IMG/VR virus record: IMGVR_UViG_3300005470_000008
Span: 1-41,829 of that record
Source: a virus
Reading direction: 5' to 3' (one strand)
DNA: 41,829 nt
Numbering within the stretch: the stretch's first letter is position 1; each line of letters opens with the position of its first letter. The notes below the pieces were generated by a model. It did no database searches, was not told the DNA's origin, and saw only the letters and a program-made list of their open reading frames with translations. The position numbers and the translations under genes are program-made. Shown one piece after another: positions 40,874-41,829 of the stretch.

Positions 40874-41536
40874 ATGAACCAAACAAGTGGAGAAAGGCTG
40901 AAAATTGCACTAAAAGAGCTAAAATTAGCATATAAAGATTTAGATGAGTTGGTAGGTATACCAGAACAAAAAGTAAAAAACTTAGCTACTGGAATAAAAA
41001 TAATGAGTGCAGATATAGCTATATCCCTTGAGGAAAAACTTGGTATAAGTAGTGCTTGGCTTTTATTAAACAAAGGTCAGATGTTTGATAAACAAGCTAC
41101 TGCCTTACAAAAAGCATATGGTGATGATGATATCTCAAGACTTACAGTTCCATACTATACTGATATAAAAGCAAGTGCTGGGCATGGATATATAGCAGAT
41201 GAAGATAGTGAAGTTGATATAATAAATCTACCTAAAGATCTAGTTGGTAAACACTACAATCTTGGGAGAATTGAAGCTATTAAAGTGCATGGGGATAGTA
41301 TGACTCCAACTATAAAAGAGAATGATGTGGTATTTATCTGTAAAAAAGTAAATGATATAGTAGACAATAAAATATATATAATAAACTGGAATGGTGAAAT
41401 ATATATAAAAAGGATATTTAAAAGAAAAGATACATATATCATAAAATCAGATAATCCAATCTACCCACAAGATGAAGTAAAAAAAGATGAGATCACTATA
41501 GTAGGTAGACTCATATACAATATGACAGAACTATAA
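40874..41536 (+). CDS. CI/LexA-like S24 repressor
   Basis: A 220-residue repressor. The N-terminal helix-turn-helix (about 5-65; GERLKIALKELKLAYKDLDE ... AISLEEKLGISSAWLL) is followed by a linker with the likely self-cleavage site Ala102-Gly103 (KASAGHG). The S24 peptidase domain has the catalytic Ser142 (HGDSMTPTI) and Lys179 (YIKRIF). RecA-stimulated self-cleavage after DNA damage would lift repression of the face-to-face leftward promoter. Its ribosome site is AAAAAGGATAAAAT. A dispersed palindrome lies 6 bp after its stop. Confidence 0.9.
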   Translation: MNQTSGERLKIALKELKLAYKDLDELVGIPEQKVKNLATGIKIMSADIAISLEEKLGISSAWLLLNKGQMFDKQATALQKAYGDDDISRLTVPYYTDIKASAGHGYIADEDSEVDIINLPKDLVGKHYNLGRIEAIKVHGDSMTPTIKENDVVFICKKVNDIVDNKIYIINWNGEIYIKRIFKRKDTYIIKSDNPIYPQDEVKKDEITIVGRLIYNMTEL

Positions 41537-41541
41537 AATAC

Positions 41542-41559
41542 AATTTCTCATGAGAAATT
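41542..41559. promoter_or_regulatory. 18-bp palindrome AATTTCTCATGAGAAATT, copy 4
   Basis: A full 18-bp copy, 6 bp after the repressor stop and before the next promoter. Three of four copies lie within 15 bp after a stop codon. Confidence 0.7.
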
Positions 41560-41568
41560 ATCAGTTTC

Positions 41569-41602
41569 AAGCCACCCCCCACTTGCTTTAAAAAAGTGGC
41601 TT
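41569..41602 (+). terminator. Imperfect hairpin after the repressor, with candidate att core
   Basis: AAGCCAC and GTGGCTT arms (7 bp) flank 20 bases. The right arm is part of TTAAAAAAGTGGCT, identical to 21385-21398. A terminator for the repressor is possible, but there is no U-tract. Confidence 0.35.
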
Positions 41603-41607
41603 TAAAC

Positions 41608-41636
41608 TTGATAAAACCTAGTGTTTATGGTATAAT
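41608..41636 (+). promoter_or_regulatory. Promoter for the post-repressor genes
   Basis: TTGATA (41608-41613), a 17-bp spacer and TATAAT (41631-41636), a near-consensus sigma-70 promoter, 21-30 bp before the next start codons. No repressor-type operator palindrome overlaps it, so the genes it drives may be on during lysogeny. Confidence 0.75.
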
Positions 41637-41665
41637 TTGGAACTTTAAAAAGGGATATGACCACT

Positions 41666-41812
41666 ATGAATGATACACTTACAAACTACTTTCAATACGC
41701 TTTCTCAAGCCCATATAATACTGTTGCATTTATTATAGCTGTTATTGCAGCTATCTATTTTCACATAAAATTTGTTCAGCCCCACTTGGAAAATTTTTTA
41801 AAGAAATTGTAA
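41666..41812 (+). CDS. 48-residue single-TM protein
   Basis: A small membrane protein: polar N-terminus (MNDTLTNYFQYAFSSPYN), one membrane helix (TVAFIIAVIAAIYFHI) and a basic tail (HLENFLKKL). An in-frame ATG at 41657 would add three residues but lies too close to AAAAAGGG. It is the first of two genes expressed from the strong promoter beside the repressor, 6 nt before the frame that crosses the window ends. Possible roles are superinfection exclusion or a small toxin. No family is recognised. Confidence 0.6.
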   Translation: MNDTLTNYFQYAFSSPYNTVAFIIAVIAAIYFHIKFVQPHLENFLKKL

Positions 41813-41818
41813 TACGAT

Positions 41819-41829
41819 ATGTTCAACAA
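41819..41829 (+). CDS. 5' end of the gene that continues at base 2
   Basis: ATG TTC AAC AA at the right edge joins base 1 (T) to give AAT and continues in the frame open at 2-283, making a 97-residue protein. The start follows the preceding stop by 6 nt. The match of frame and start supports a circular molecule. Confidence 0.6.

Noticed and set aside
1-41829. Integrated prophage with host flanks at both edges
   Set aside because: No host-type gene is seen at either edge, the integrase is internal and the edge frames join each other.

Overview
The window reads as the complete genome of a temperate, short-tailed (podovirus-like) phage that can probably live as a circular plasmid (a phage-plasmid). 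The DNA is AT-rich, most start codons follow AAGGA-type ribosome binding sites, and ATA and AGA codons are abundant. This suggests a host in the Campylobacterota (Arcobacter/Sulfurimonas-like), but that is an inference from style, not a database match. The two window ends join into one in-frame 97-codon gene: ATG at 41819 runs through base 41829 into base 1 and stops at 283. The molecule is therefore probably a closed circle of 41,829 bp.

Layout. (1) 41608-8628, + strand: after the repressor, a promoter drives two small genes across the junction. Then follow many small early or accessory genes, a short tyrosine recombinase, a protein with an AcrVA2-like C-terminal motif, a ParA/ParB partition pair, a 28-residue zinc-ribbon microprotein, a dUTPase and more small proteins. 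(2) 8704-21222, + strand: fibre and receptor-binding proteins (Ig-like, collagen-like and repeat-rich), a lysis cassette (T4-type lysozyme, XhlA-like protein, two single-TM proteins), a separately terminated coiled-coil protein and several unrecognised structural proteins. (3) 21231-22694: terminator-like repeats, a candidate attachment core and a full-length tyrosine integrase on the - strand. (4) 22695-35959, + strand: an acidic scaffold-like protein, large terminase, N4-gp56-type capsid, adaptor, P22-type portal, two large internal/ejection proteins and a terminase small subunit. (5) 35990-40577, - strand: a replication operon with an initiator that carries five iterons inside its own gene, a DnaB-type helicase, a DUF736/SSB-like protein and small HTH or unknown proteins. 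(6) 40578-41536: a regulatory switch with face-to-face consensus promoters, and an S24 (CI/LexA-like) repressor on the + strand.

How it fits together. The repressor sits opposite the replication operon and probably decides between lysogeny and lytic growth. The initiator and its iterons, the helicase and the SSB-like protein would allow self-replication. ParA/ParB, and possibly the short recombinase as a dimer resolver, would keep the element stable as a plasmid. Four dispersed copies of the palindrome AATTTCTCATGAGAAATT (one only 14 bp) are candidates for ParB or repressor sites. A complete integrase in the middle of the map suggests that integration is also possible.

The most interesting leads are the intragenic iteron origin, the dispersed palindromes, the face-to-face promoter pair with its structured leader, the AcrVA2-like protein, the short terminal motifs shared by neighbouring virion or lysis genes, and the set of very small membrane and zinc-binding ORFs. 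No tRNA, CRISPR array, insertion sequence or reverse transcriptase was seen.
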